Position numbers and translations under genes: made by a program. Of a DNA stretch of 8,596 nt, positions 1 to 5,190 are shown in pieces. The stretch's first letter is position 1; the number at the start of each line of letters is the position of its first letter. Origin of the DNA: CAIJZX01 sp043766165 (lineage in GTDB: Bacteria > Patescibacteriota > Patescibacteriia > SBBC01 > CAIJZX01); assembly GCA_043766165.1 (NCBI GenBank), contig JAYUIJ010000071.1:1-8596 (forward strand), read 5' to 3'. The notes beneath the pieces are model-generated. The model made no database searches. It worked only from the letters and a program-made list of their open reading frames with translations, and was not told the DNA's origin.

Positions 1-1
1 C

Positions 2-241
2 TCATCAGTGTTAGCCGGTATCGGGGCAGTTTCAATGCTGCTGGCACTTATTACGTACGTCTTGCTCGTCTTCTCCGCGGTTGGTGTTTTTGGTGGAAAT
101 ATTGGCGAAGAAGGACCGGTGACAAAGTTGATCACTGACGGACGGATACAGATTTGGTTATTTGGGGTTGGATTTCTCCTACTCATTCTTGCTTTGTTGA
201 TTGGACGAAAACCGAAAAAAGATTTGACGGCTGGGAAGTGA
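2..241 (+). CDS. Two-helix membrane protein, 5' end cut by window
   Basis: The frame is open from the left edge, so the protein probably begins upstream; a GTG at 8 is the only early in-window start and has no visible ribosome site. The visible 77-80 residues hold two hydrophobic helices, at about residues 5-30 and 49-65 counted from the GTG. A short polar loop with EEGP separates them. The C-terminal tail is basic (RKPKKD) and likely cytoplasmic. The gene ends with TGA. Two helices around a short loop is a layout seen in pilin-like VirB2/TrbC proteins and in many unrelated small membrane proteins, so I do not assign a family. No terminator follows before the HIT gene promoter. Confidence 0.6.
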   Translation, partial: SSVLAGIGAVSMLLALITYVLLVFSAVGVFGGNIGEEGPVTKLITDGRIQIWLFGVGFLLLILALLIGRKPKKDLTAGK

Positions 242-275
242 TTCTTCTTTGTTTCAAGGGGATTGAAAGGCGCTG

Positions 276-284
276 TGATATACT
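276..284 (+). promoter_or_regulatory. Extended -10 promoter for the HIT gene
   Basis: TG (276-277), one base, then TATACT (279-284): an extended -10 element. No good -35 lies at 16-18 bp. Only six bases separate the -10 from the ATG at 291, so transcription would begin at or next to the start codon and the message would be leaderless. Confidence 0.55.
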
Positions 285-290
285 TACAAC

Positions 291-713
291 ATGAAACCCA
301 TTATCCTGGAAACCACATACTGGAAAGTTGAATTAAATAACTACGACCAAACAAATCTTGGCCGATCATATGTTACAGCGAAACGTGATGTCGGTTCAAT
401 GTCTGACCTATCTCAAGAGGAGTGGTTAGATTTCGGAGAAGTTGTAAAAAAATTAGAATCAGCCTGTACAAGAGCTTTTGGCGCCACAATGTTTAACTGG
501 ACTTGTCTCATGAATTTAGCCTACCAAAATGATCCGCCGAATCCTCATGTCCATTGGCATTTTCGGCCGCGATATAAAAGTTCAGTCAGCTTTGCCAGCG
601 AAACATTCGAAGACCATGCTTTTGGCAAGCACTATGAACGTGGGACGGAGAGAAAAGTTTCCGATGAGATGGCGACGAATATTACTTTGGCAATAAAAAA
701 TCATCTTTCATAA
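291..713 (+). CDS. HIT-family nucleotide hydrolase/transferase-like protein
   Basis: A 140-residue cytoplasmic protein of the histidine triad superfamily. Members hydrolyse or transfer nucleotidyl groups from substrates such as diadenosine polyphosphates or nucleoside phosphoramidates. The triad HVHWH is at residues 86-90, preceded by NPP and followed by FRPRY. By family knowledge the middle His (H88) is the nucleophile. Upstream, LGRSYVTAKRDVGSMSDLS (23-41) matches the usual HIT stretch in which a Gly-Arg and a Lys-Arg precede a 'S-x-S-D-L-S' turn. The C-terminal tail after the triad contains AFGKHYERGT, a pattern I associate with bacterial HIT proteins of this length. The ATG at 291 has no Shine-Dalgarno but lies six bases after a TATACT. 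The fold is confident; the substrate cannot be read from sequence. Confidence 0.88.
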   Translation: MKPIILETTYWKVELNNYDQTNLGRSYVTAKRDVGSMSDLSQEEWLDFGEVVKKLESACTRAFGATMFNWTCLMNLAYQNDPPNPHVHWHFRPRYKSSVSFASETFEDHAFGKHYERGTERKVSDEMATNITLAIKNHLS

Positions 714-784
714 GTTGCCGCTGTCCAATGTGATTTTGATTGGGTCGATTAAGAAACCATGGGCAACTAACTCACCACATCTCT

Positions 785-1066
785 ATGAACCAACAACAAG
801 CAGACAAAAAGAAGGCGCGCGTGGCTAAGGGTGGCGCTAACCTGATCAGAATGGTTACACGCTATACGTACTCTGCACTTATACTTGGAACCAGTTTTAC
901 TATCTACGGTTTGTATAAGCATATTGCTAAGGACTGGGCCTTAGGGGTAGCCTTTATCATTATCGGCACAATTATGTTCGCTATCAAGATGCCGCTAATC
1001 AAATTTATTACTAGTAATACCGACCGCGAGATTAGGAAGATTAAGGTGGATGAGGGGGAGAAATAA
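785..1066 (+). CDS. Small two-helix membrane protein of unknown function
   Basis: A 93-residue protein beginning MNQQQADKKKAR. The basic, hydrophilic N-terminal tail (about 1-22) is followed by two hydrophobic segments at roughly 27-47 and 51-74, and then a charged C-terminal tail (TDREIRKIKVDEGEK). Both tails are basic, so by the positive-inside rule the protein is likely a hairpin with both ends in the cytoplasm. The ATG at 785 is chosen over an upstream TTG at 740, which would add a polar stretch unlike a natural N-terminus; neither start has a clear Shine-Dalgarno. The gene converges with the minus-strand gene at 1115-1720, and the hairpin in between serves the minus strand. I do not recognise a family. 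Confidence 0.65.
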   Translation: MNQQQADKKKARVAKGGANLIRMVTRYTYSALILGTSFTIYGLYKHIAKDWALGVAFIIIGTIMFAIKMPLIKFITSNTDREIRKIKVDEGEK

Positions 1067-1070
1067 TTAC

Positions 1071-1102
1071 AAAAAAACAGGGACCTGTTGAGGGTCGCCT
1101 GT
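1071..1102 (-). terminator. Intrinsic terminator of the 1720-1115 gene
   Basis: Read on the minus strand: ACAGG, a bulged C, GACC, a seven-base loop, then GGTC and CCTGT, followed by seven T (1077-1071). That is a nine-pair stem with one bulge and a T-run, 13 bases past the TAG of the minus-strand gene. There is no T-run on the plus side, so it is not bidirectional. Confidence 0.85.
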
Positions 1103-1114
1103 GCGGTACAAGAA

Positions 1115-1720
1115 CTAGATGTTGCAGCCCCCGAAGCCGAGTGTGATGAGCATCAGAAGGACGTAGATTACCACGTACGTCGTTCGCTCATTACGGATCG
1201 AAAATGAATATTCGTTTCTACGCTCATCCAAGTTGGTGGGGAAAAGTACGTACTTCTTTGTTTTGGTCTTGTCAGGGCCTTCAATTTCCTCAGACAGGAT
1301 GCGCCGTGGGATGAAGTTCTTACCCCAGATCCACGTGAAGATGCCGGTGAAAAGAATCATGCAGATCAGAGACAAGCCAAGTCGAATTACATTATCTCCT
1401 AGAACCTTGAAGGCAACGATCCACATCGTGAAGACGCCAACTTTAGTGTTAGCAAACTTGTTAGCGTTCTCGGTGATGGCCGACAGTGATCCATTGACCG
1501 CTTCACCAATTTCCTTGCCTACACCAGCAAACTTGCCAACCTCTTGAACTTGCTCGGCAACATGCTGGACCTGTTCGGTGGTCTGGGCCATCTGCACCTT
1601 CGCCAGCTGCTCGGGCGTAAGCATGGACTTATCTACGACCACCTTGGTGTTGTCCTGAGCGAACCCAATCGAGGTAAGCAACATCAACGCTGCGAGTACC
1701 ATCACGACACGCTTGAACAT
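1115..1720 (-). CDS. Secretory-pathway membrane protein, unknown function
   Basis: A 201-residue protein that I do not recognise. It opens with a typical signal peptide (MFKRVVMVLAALMLL), with a plausible signal peptidase I site after GFA at residue 21. Residues about 33-90 are Gln/Glu/Val-rich and probably helical, possibly a coiled coil. Hydrophobic segments follow at about 94-108, 114-132 and 181-198. Between the last two is a charged domain (about 134-178) rich in Glu, Lys and Arg. The C-terminus is short and ends GGCNI. The start is fixed by AGGAGG eight bases before the ATG. Transcription comes from its own promoter at 1819-1847 through a structured leader of about 90 bases and ends at the terminator at 1071-1102. 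It is therefore a single-gene unit. The helical region followed by membrane helices could anchor a surface or secretion component, but that is inference. Confidence 0.8.
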   Translation of the reverse strand: MFKRVVMVLAALMLLTSIGFAQDNTKVVVDKSMLTPEQLAKVQMAQTTEQVQHVAEQVQEVGKFAGVGKEIGEAVNGSLSAITENANKFANTKVGVFTMWIVAFKVLGDNVIRLGLSLICMILFTGIFTWIWGKNFIPRRILSEEIEGPDKTKTKKYVLFPTNLDERRNEYSFSIRNERTTYVVIYVLLMLITLGFGGCNI

Positions 1721-1733
1721 GGAAAGAGCCTCC
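1718..1733 (-). promoter_or_regulatory. Strong Shine-Dalgarno, copy 1 of a shared initiation module
   Basis: Minus strand GGAGGCTCTTTCCATG: the Shine-Dalgarno lies eight bases before the ATG of the 201-residue protein. It is identical in 15 of 16 bases to the site at 2385-2400. This decides the start codon and the coding strand. Confidence 0.85.
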
Positions 1734-1741
1734 TGTGAAAT

Positions 1742-1793
1742 GTCCCTATATTGGGACGAGTGAAACTGCCGGAACTTCCGTAGGTATCGTCCC
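1742..1793 (-). promoter_or_regulatory. Structured 5' leader with two competing hairpins
   Basis: In minus-strand RNA order, GGGACGA (1793-1787) can pair with TCGTCCC (1759-1753) in a perfect seven-base-pair stem. The intervening CGGAA-G-TTCCG (1780-1770) is also self-complementary. The same downstream GTCCC can instead pair with GGGAC at 1746-1742 across an AATATA loop. The two hairpins share a strand and cannot form together. The second lies nine bases before AGGAGG. This is the layout of a translational switch or a protein-binding leader; it matches no riboswitch class I know, and its function is not shown. Confidence 0.5.
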
Positions 1794-1818
1794 TAGAAAC
1801 ACAACTTTAGGACAGGAC

Positions 1819-1847
1819 TTTATATCATAGAAATGAGATTATGTCAA
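1819..1847 (-). promoter_or_regulatory. Strong sigma70-like promoter for the 1720-1115 gene
   Basis: Minus strand: TTGACA (1847-1842), a 17-bp spacer, then TATAAA (1824-1819), with TG one base before the -10 (extended -10). The -35 is a perfect consensus hexamer. Transcription would start near 1812, giving a leader of about 90 bases. It is one of the best promoters in the window. Confidence 0.85.
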
Positions 1848-1873
1848 GACTAACTTTCTTATTCCTGGCGGGT

Positions 1874-1909
1874 AAAAAAATTCAGGGAACCTTGTTAAAG
1901 GGCTCCCTG
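1874..1909 (-). terminator. Intrinsic terminator of the 2763-1935 unit
   Basis: Minus strand: CAGGGAGCC, a short loop (CTTTAACAA), then GGTTCCCTG, with AA and seven T (1880-1874). The stem is about nine pairs including a G-T pair. It lies 25 bases past the stop of the gene at 1935-2387 and separates it from the next promoter at 1847. Confidence 0.85.
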
Positions 1910-1934
1910 GTGATTAATGTACTTCACAAGAACA

Positions 1935-2387
1935 TTACTTCTGTCCGTCGCACAAGGTCTTGATATTCTGTCGCACCATCAACATTCTGTATTGCAGCAA
2001 CTGATGTCGAGGACCGGTGGGAACGCGAATGAGCTCTTCGCTGAGAGCCAGATCCTTGAGTCCGGGGATCTGTTGAAGTTCGGCGGTCGTCATCTGGTCG
2101 AGCTGCTGGTACATCTCATAGGACGTCAACAGGAGACAATCGTGGTCAGTGCTGCTACTCATGTTCCACTCTTCCCCGAGGTGAAACTTCATCTTGATCT
2201 GCCCGTCGGCGGAAGCCACGCTGTCAGGCAAGGCCGCAATATACTTCTGCATCACCGCGTCGCGGATCGTGGCGAGCTGCTTGTAGAATTCGACATTTTG
2301 GGGTGCGGCCGAGACGATGGTTGAAACCGTACCGCAGAACAGCACGGCCAGCATCAACGCCATTACCACCTTGATCTTGTTCGACAT
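1935..2387 (-). CDS. Secreted protein with signal peptide, unknown function
   Basis: A 150-residue protein that I do not recognise. The N-terminus is a clear signal peptide: a basic start (MSNKIK), a hydrophobic core, and a plausible signal peptidase I site after VSA at residue 27. The core contains a Cys but no proper lipobox, so a lipoprotein is unlikely. The mature part of about 123 residues is soluble, mostly helical in character and without further membrane segments. It carries one Cys in HDCLLL and one near the C-terminus (TLCDGQK), which could form a disulfide outside the cell. GGAGG eight bases before the ATG fixes the start. No clear promoter lies in the 82 bases upstream, so it is probably co-transcribed with the gene at 2470-2763 and ends at the terminator at 1874-1909. 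Confidence 0.8.
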   Translation of the reverse strand: MSNKIKVVMALMLAVLFCGTVSTIVSAAPQNVEFYKQLATIRDAVMQKYIAALPDSVASADGQIKMKFHLGEEWNMSSSTDHDCLLLTSYEMYQQLDQMTTAELQQIPGLKDLALSEELIRVPTGPRHQLLQYRMLMVRQNIKTLCDGQK

Positions 2388-2400
2388 GGAAAGAACCTCC
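2385..2400 (-). promoter_or_regulatory. Strong Shine-Dalgarno, copy 2 of a shared initiation module
   Basis: Minus strand GGAGGTTCTTTCCATG, differing at one base from the site at 1718-1733. Inside both coding regions, about 30 bases further on, the nine-base plus-strand word CATCAACGC also recurs (1682-1690 and 2352-2360), within the signal peptide codons. Confidence 0.8.
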
Positions 2401-2438
2401 GAGAATTCAGCGTCTACCTAATGTTTCCACCAACGCAC

Positions 2439-2455
2439 ATGAAACTACTTTTCAT
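2439..2455. repeat. Short AT-rich inverted repeat between two minus-strand genes
   Basis: ATGAAA and TTTCAT separated by five bases, just past the stop of the gene at 2470-2763. The stem is weak and no T-run follows on the minus strand, so it is unlikely to end transcription. It could be an RNA-processing or stability element, or chance. Confidence 0.3.
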
Positions 2456-2469
2456 CGTAGAGCGGAGTG

Positions 2470-2763
2470 TTACGTTGTCCGTTGAAAGTAATCAGCCAGG
2501 AATTCCGCTGGTCCTTGCAGCGTGTCAATGGTAATCCAGTACCGGCGCTTGGTGGGATGTTGTTGGCTAAGACAGGGTGCATCATGAACGCCGGTGGTGG
2601 CAAACGATGTGCAGTTACAATCCATCGGCGCGGGACGCATGCCCTTCACAATAAACGGGCCAGGACCATATTCTGTTTTCCGATCCTCGTATCCAAGCGG
2701 CAACGCATTCTCGTTCCACAGCACTTGATCATTGATATCAAATGGGGTGTACAGTGTTGTCAC
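2470..2763 (-). CDS. Small soluble protein of unknown function
   Basis: A 97-residue protein with no signal peptide or membrane segment, so probably cytoplasmic. It begins at GTG with AGGAGG five bases upstream, which settles the start. The sequence is rich in Pro, Tyr and Thr and has three Cys: DCNC (about residues 48-51) and a third in DAPC. A metal site is possible but not established. Its N-terminal part (FDINDQVLWNE) and the later RYWITIDT look like strands of a small beta fold; this is only an impression. It is the first gene of a two-gene unit read from the promoter at 2802-2830, with the secreted protein gene 82 bases downstream. I do not recognise a family. Confidence 0.72.
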   Translation of the reverse strand: MTTLYTPFDINDQVLWNENALPLGYEDRKTEYGPGPFIVKGMRPAPMDCNCTSFATTGVHDAPCLSQQHPTKRRYWITIDTLQGPAEFLADYFQRTT

Positions 2764-2801
2764 GCTATCCTCCTAGAGTGGAATGTGCAATGATAAGCAG
2801 G

Positions 2802-2830
2802 ACGCTATCAACAAAAGTGGTGCATGTCAA
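2802..2830 (-). promoter_or_regulatory. Sigma70-like promoter for the 2763-1935 unit
   Basis: Minus strand: TTGACA (2830-2825), a 17-bp spacer, then TAGCGT (2807-2802), with TG one base before the -10. It has the same design as the promoter at 1819-1847, with a weaker -10. The expected leader is about 30 bases and carries AGGAGG. Confidence 0.72.
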
Positions 2831-2851
2831 GGTGGTTTATTTCTATACAAG

Positions 2852-2878
2852 AAAAATCGACCAGTCGAAGTGGTCGAT
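2852..2878 (-). terminator. Intrinsic terminator of the 3254-2892 gene
   Basis: Minus strand: ATCGACCA, loop CTTCGAC, TGGTCGAT, then a T-run (five T at 2856-2852, the first belonging to the stem). This is a perfect eight-pair stem with a TTCG-containing loop, 13 bases past the stop of the gene at 2892-3254 and just upstream of the next promoter. Confidence 0.9.
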
Positions 2879-2891
2879 GTGTGTCATCAGA

Positions 2892-3254
2892 CTAAGCCGC
2901 TTCTGGCGCAGGTTCAGTGTCCGACTGCATCTGCAAAACGGCGTTAGCCTTGATGATCCACGTCTCAATGTCAGTCACGTGGTTACGTACTTTTCCTAAA
3001 ATGCGGTGGGCACGTAGCCGATTATCGTGATGTGCCATGAGCGTCAGGCTGCGCTCTAGTTGGTTGAATGAGAACGAGAGCGTACGCGGGGCGTGAAAAT
3101 CACCGAGGTGGTAGAGCAAGTTACCGAATGCTCCTGAGCTGGGACTAATACTGATGGTTCCGGCTGAAATACGGAGATGGCCCAGTGAGCTCTTGAGGAA
3201 GAATTCTGCACCCACTTGTCCGCAGCTCTCCACCATGTCCGTATGCTGTCTCAT
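2892..3254 (-). CDS. Soluble protein of unknown function
   Basis: A 120-residue protein with no signal peptide or membrane helix, which I do not recognise. The first half is Gly/Ser-rich (GHLRISAGTISISPSSG at about 27-43) and probably beta-structured. The second half (about 66-112) looks helical, with many His and Arg. The tail is acidic and Ala/Pro-rich (TEPAPEAA). The start is the ATG at 3254 because GGAGGG lies six bases upstream. A TTG two codons earlier sits too close to that site. It has its own promoter candidate at 3307-3335 with palindromes in it and a strong terminator at 2852-2878, so it can be a single-gene unit. Read-through from the glycosyltransferase gene 90 bases upstream is also possible because no terminator separates them. 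Confidence 0.72.
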   Translation of the reverse strand: MRQHTDMVESCGQVGAEFFLKSSLGHLRISAGTISISPSSGAFGNLLYHLGDFHAPRTLSFSFNQLERSLTLMAHHDNRLRAHRILGKVRNHVTDIETWIIKANAVLQMQSDTEPAPEAA

Positions 3255-3303
3255 CAGCAACCCTCCGCCGTTGAAGAAAGAACAAGGAAGATCGTTTGAA
3301 GTT

Positions 3304-3330
3304 CCTAGTGTACACCTAGGTGATTATCAC
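3304..3330. repeat. Two adjacent palindromes over a promoter, operator candidate
   Basis: CCTAG and CTAGG flank TGTACAC at 3304-3320, with the perfect palindrome GTGTACAC at the centre (3308-3315). Directly beside it is the perfect palindrome GTGATTATCAC (3320-3330). They cover the -10, the spacer and the edge of the -35 of the minus-strand promoter at 3307-3335. A dimeric repressor site is a reasonable reading, but no regulator gene is visible here. Confidence 0.4.
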
Positions 3331-3335
3331 TTCAA
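3307..3335 (-). promoter_or_regulatory. Promoter candidate for the 3254-2892 gene
   Basis: Minus strand: TTGAAG (3335-3330), a 17-bp spacer, TACACT (3312-3307). Each hexamer keeps the key bases of the consensus and the spacing is ideal. The -35 begins nine bases past the stop codon of the glycosyltransferase gene. Confidence 0.6.
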
Positions 3336-3340
3336 CTCTG

Positions 3341-3351
3341 GCCGTTACGGC
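3341..3351. repeat. Palindrome GCCGTTACGGC over the glycosyltransferase stop codon
   Basis: Two five-base arms around a single T; the TAA stop of the minus-strand gene (3347-3345) lies within it. There is no T-run, so it is not an intrinsic terminator. It may be part of the palindrome cluster upstream of 3254. Confidence 0.35.
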
Positions 3352-5117
3352 AGGTTGTAGATATATATTCCTGAACCTGGTAATTCTTGCGGATGATACT
3401 TTTTTAACCAATCGTACTGTCCATCCCGTCGGTACAGTTGCCCAATACTGATAGCAGCGTACCCATGAATTATTTGTCCGCTGTGTGCTTCCACAGAAGT
3501 AGGCATATGTGTCGCGTTGAGATAGTCAGTGACATCTGTCCAACCGTAATACACAAATGGGATGCTGTGAATATTGTTGATGGACATAAAATCTGCTAAC
3601 CGTAAAACGCCTTGCCCCCAATCAAGATTCGAATCAATCAACCAAGCTGGACCATTTTTTGAACCACCAATCAAACTATTGAAGTAACCAATTTCATTTG
3701 GATATGTTTTGGCCTGCGTTGCTAACATGCCTCCAGACAAAACAATCGGTATGATAATAAAATACTTTGCAGTGCTAAGAAATTGTCGCGAAGTAAAAAC
3801 ACCGGCCAAGACAAAAATAAACGGATAGATCGGCATGATGTGTCGCCAGCCAAGATTTAAATGACTACCCATGCTGAGCAACAAGAATACAGTTGGTATC
3901 GCTAGGAATATAAACCATGTTCGATCAGCACTGGCAAAAACTTCGCGCCATGATTTTCCTCGCTGTTTTGAACGGACAATCCAGACGATGACAACTATCC
4001 ACATACCTAGTATCGCCGCCAGCGTTGGGAGGGGAGTTTTGATGGCCATGGCGGTCGGAAAATAGTACCACCAACCGGTGTCTTTGAATTGGCCGTGTAA
4101 GTACGATTCCTGTCCGCCGATGGAGTGGCCAATAACCGCAATCGTGCCGCGGAAGAATGCATACCCTGGAACACTGATCGTGCTCGAATGATCAACCCAA
4201 GCACCAAAACCCGAAGCGCGGTCGCCAAGTTTGGTCATCACAAATCGCACTAAGGCTGATCCAGTTCGAACATCGTGGGTTTGTACATAATCAGCTCGCT
4301 GGGCATAGAGTTCAGCTACCCGCGGATCATCAATCCGGCGACGGACATCGAAACCGTAAAAAGCCCAGGTGAGCAATGCTAAAACTGGAATTGAGATCAA
4401 CGTGACCTTCAGCCATTTTCGTAACTGCAACGACGAGAGTCGTGGTTCGCGAAATTTTAAAATCACCACCACAATCAGCAGCGTCATAAGATAGGCGATC
4501 ATGGAAAACTTAGACATGCCCGCTAGCCATAACGCGGTAATAAACAGAATAACATTTCGTCGTGATGGCGTGTCTAACATTTTTCGTAATCGCAGCACGC
4601 TCCAAAAAGAAAAAGCGGCAAAACCAACATCAGTCGTTACATAATGTCCGTGGGCGATGAAGCCAGGATCAAGTGCATACAAACTGAGACTCAAGATGCC
4701 GCCCCATTGTCCAAACAATTCCCGACTTGTTCGAAAAATCCACCATCCTAGCAACAGCGAGATAAGCATGATGGGCAATCGTCCCAAAAATAAAATCGTT
4801 CGCGCGGAAAAAACGTTATGGTACAGGAAAACTTTTCCCAACTGATACTGGTTCCAGTGCTGCCACGTTTGATCATTAATCGGAAACTTGACCGGTGTAA
4901 ACAGAAGTGGCAGTGCAGCTAATTCTTTAATTAGCGGCGGGTGTTCTGGATTCAATCGAAAGTCCCCAGTTTTCAAATAACTGAAACCAGCCGACAAATG
5001 CACACCTTCGTCTATCGTTTGTGATTCATGCCAGGCCGTCGTGGCTTCAATCGTGAACATGGTAGCTAGTAACACCACCACCAGCAAGATCGGCAAATAC
5101 CGTTGAAACAGACGCAT
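3345..5117 (-). CDS. GT-C membrane glycosyltransferase, family 39-like
   Basis: A 590-residue multi-pass membrane protein resembling the phospholipid-carrier-dependent glycosyltransferases (PMT/ArnT-type, GT-C fold). These move a sugar from a polyprenyl-phosphate donor to a protein, lipid or glycan on the outer face of the membrane. After the first helix (about 8-27) comes the expected outer loop with an acidic pair, TIDEGVH (D36, E37), and NPEHPPLIKEL (56-66), the hallmark region where the catalytic Asp lies. A second conserved loop reads DPGFIAHGHYVTTD. Many hydrophobic helices follow. A late segment has NLGWRHIMPIYPF, and the outer C-terminal domain has NLDWGQG (about 497-503). The start is placed at the ATG at 5117: a further 27 residues upstream have no signal and would overlap the divergent promoter region. 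A TACACT lies eight bases before this ATG. The sugar and the acceptor are unknown. No terminator follows. Confidence 0.85.
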   Translation of the reverse strand: MRLFQRYLPILLVVVLLATMFTIEATTAWHESQTIDEGVHLSAGFSYLKTGDFRLNPEHPPLIKELAALPLLFTPVKFPINDQTWQHWNQYQLGKVFLYHNVFSARTILFLGRLPIMLISLLLGWWIFRTSRELFGQWGGILSLSLYALDPGFIAHGHYVTTDVGFAAFSFWSVLRLRKMLDTPSRRNVILFITALWLAGMSKFSMIAYLMTLLIVVVILKFREPRLSSLQLRKWLKVTLISIPVLALLTWAFYGFDVRRRIDDPRVAELYAQRADYVQTHDVRTGSALVRFVMTKLGDRASGFGAWVDHSSTISVPGYAFFRGTIAVIGHSIGGQESYLHGQFKDTGWWYYFPTAMAIKTPLPTLAAILGMWIVVIVWIVRSKQRGKSWREVFASADRTWFIFLAIPTVFLLLSMGSHLNLGWRHIMPIYPFIFVLAGVFTSRQFLSTAKYFIIIPIVLSGGMLATQAKTYPNEIGYFNSLIGGSKNGPAWLIDSNLDWGQGVLRLADFMSINNIHSIPFVYYGWTDVTDYLNATHMPTSVEAHSGQIIHGYAAISIGQLYRRDGQYDWLKKYHPQELPGSGIYIYNLP

Positions 5118-5125
5118 AGTCAGAT

Positions 5126-5131
5126 AGTGTA
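5126..5131 (-). promoter_or_regulatory. -10 candidate for the glycosyltransferase gene
   Basis: TACACT on the minus strand, eight bases before the ATG at 5117. There is no good -35 and no Shine-Dalgarno, so a leaderless or near-leaderless start is likely. It lies in a 73-base divergent region shared with the HAD gene. Confidence 0.4.
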
Positions 5132-5175
5132 GCAAGGAAACAGGCCTGAAGAAAGTGGCTGGACGCGCACATTTC

Positions 5176-5184
5176 TGGTACCAT
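5176..5184 (+). promoter_or_regulatory. Extended -10 candidate for the HAD gene
   Basis: TG, one base, then TACCAT (5179-5184), six bases before the ATG at 5191. No Shine-Dalgarno is present at a useful distance. The spacing equals that of the HIT gene promoter. Confidence 0.4.
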
Positions 5185-5190
5185 GAAGGC

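Noticed and set aside
740..784. Upstream TTG start for the 93-residue membrane protein
   Set aside because: It adds a polar stretch with no signal, and no ribosome site supports it; the ATG at 785 gives a natural basic N-terminus.
1233..1738. Two plus-strand open frames opposite the 201-residue membrane protein
   Set aside because: The minus strand has a signal peptide, strong Shine-Dalgarno, promoter and terminator; the plus frames have none of these.
1742..1793. Competing hairpins as a transcription terminator of the block
   Set aside because: No T-run follows either hairpin on the minus strand.
1917..2324. A 135-codon plus-strand open frame opposite the secreted protein gene
   Set aside because: It lacks a ribosome site, has no domain-like pattern, and lies antisense to a gene with a signal peptide, GGAGG, and a terminator on the minus strand.
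2467..2793. A 108-codon plus-strand open frame opposite the gene at 2470-2763
   Set aside because: The minus-strand gene has AGGAGG and a TTGACA promoter; the plus frame has neither and reads as a Cys/Arg-rich shadow.
5155..5190. Upstream GTG start adding 12 residues to the HAD-like protein
   Set aside because: Family motif I normally sits within the first ten residues, and a -10 element lies between the two starts.
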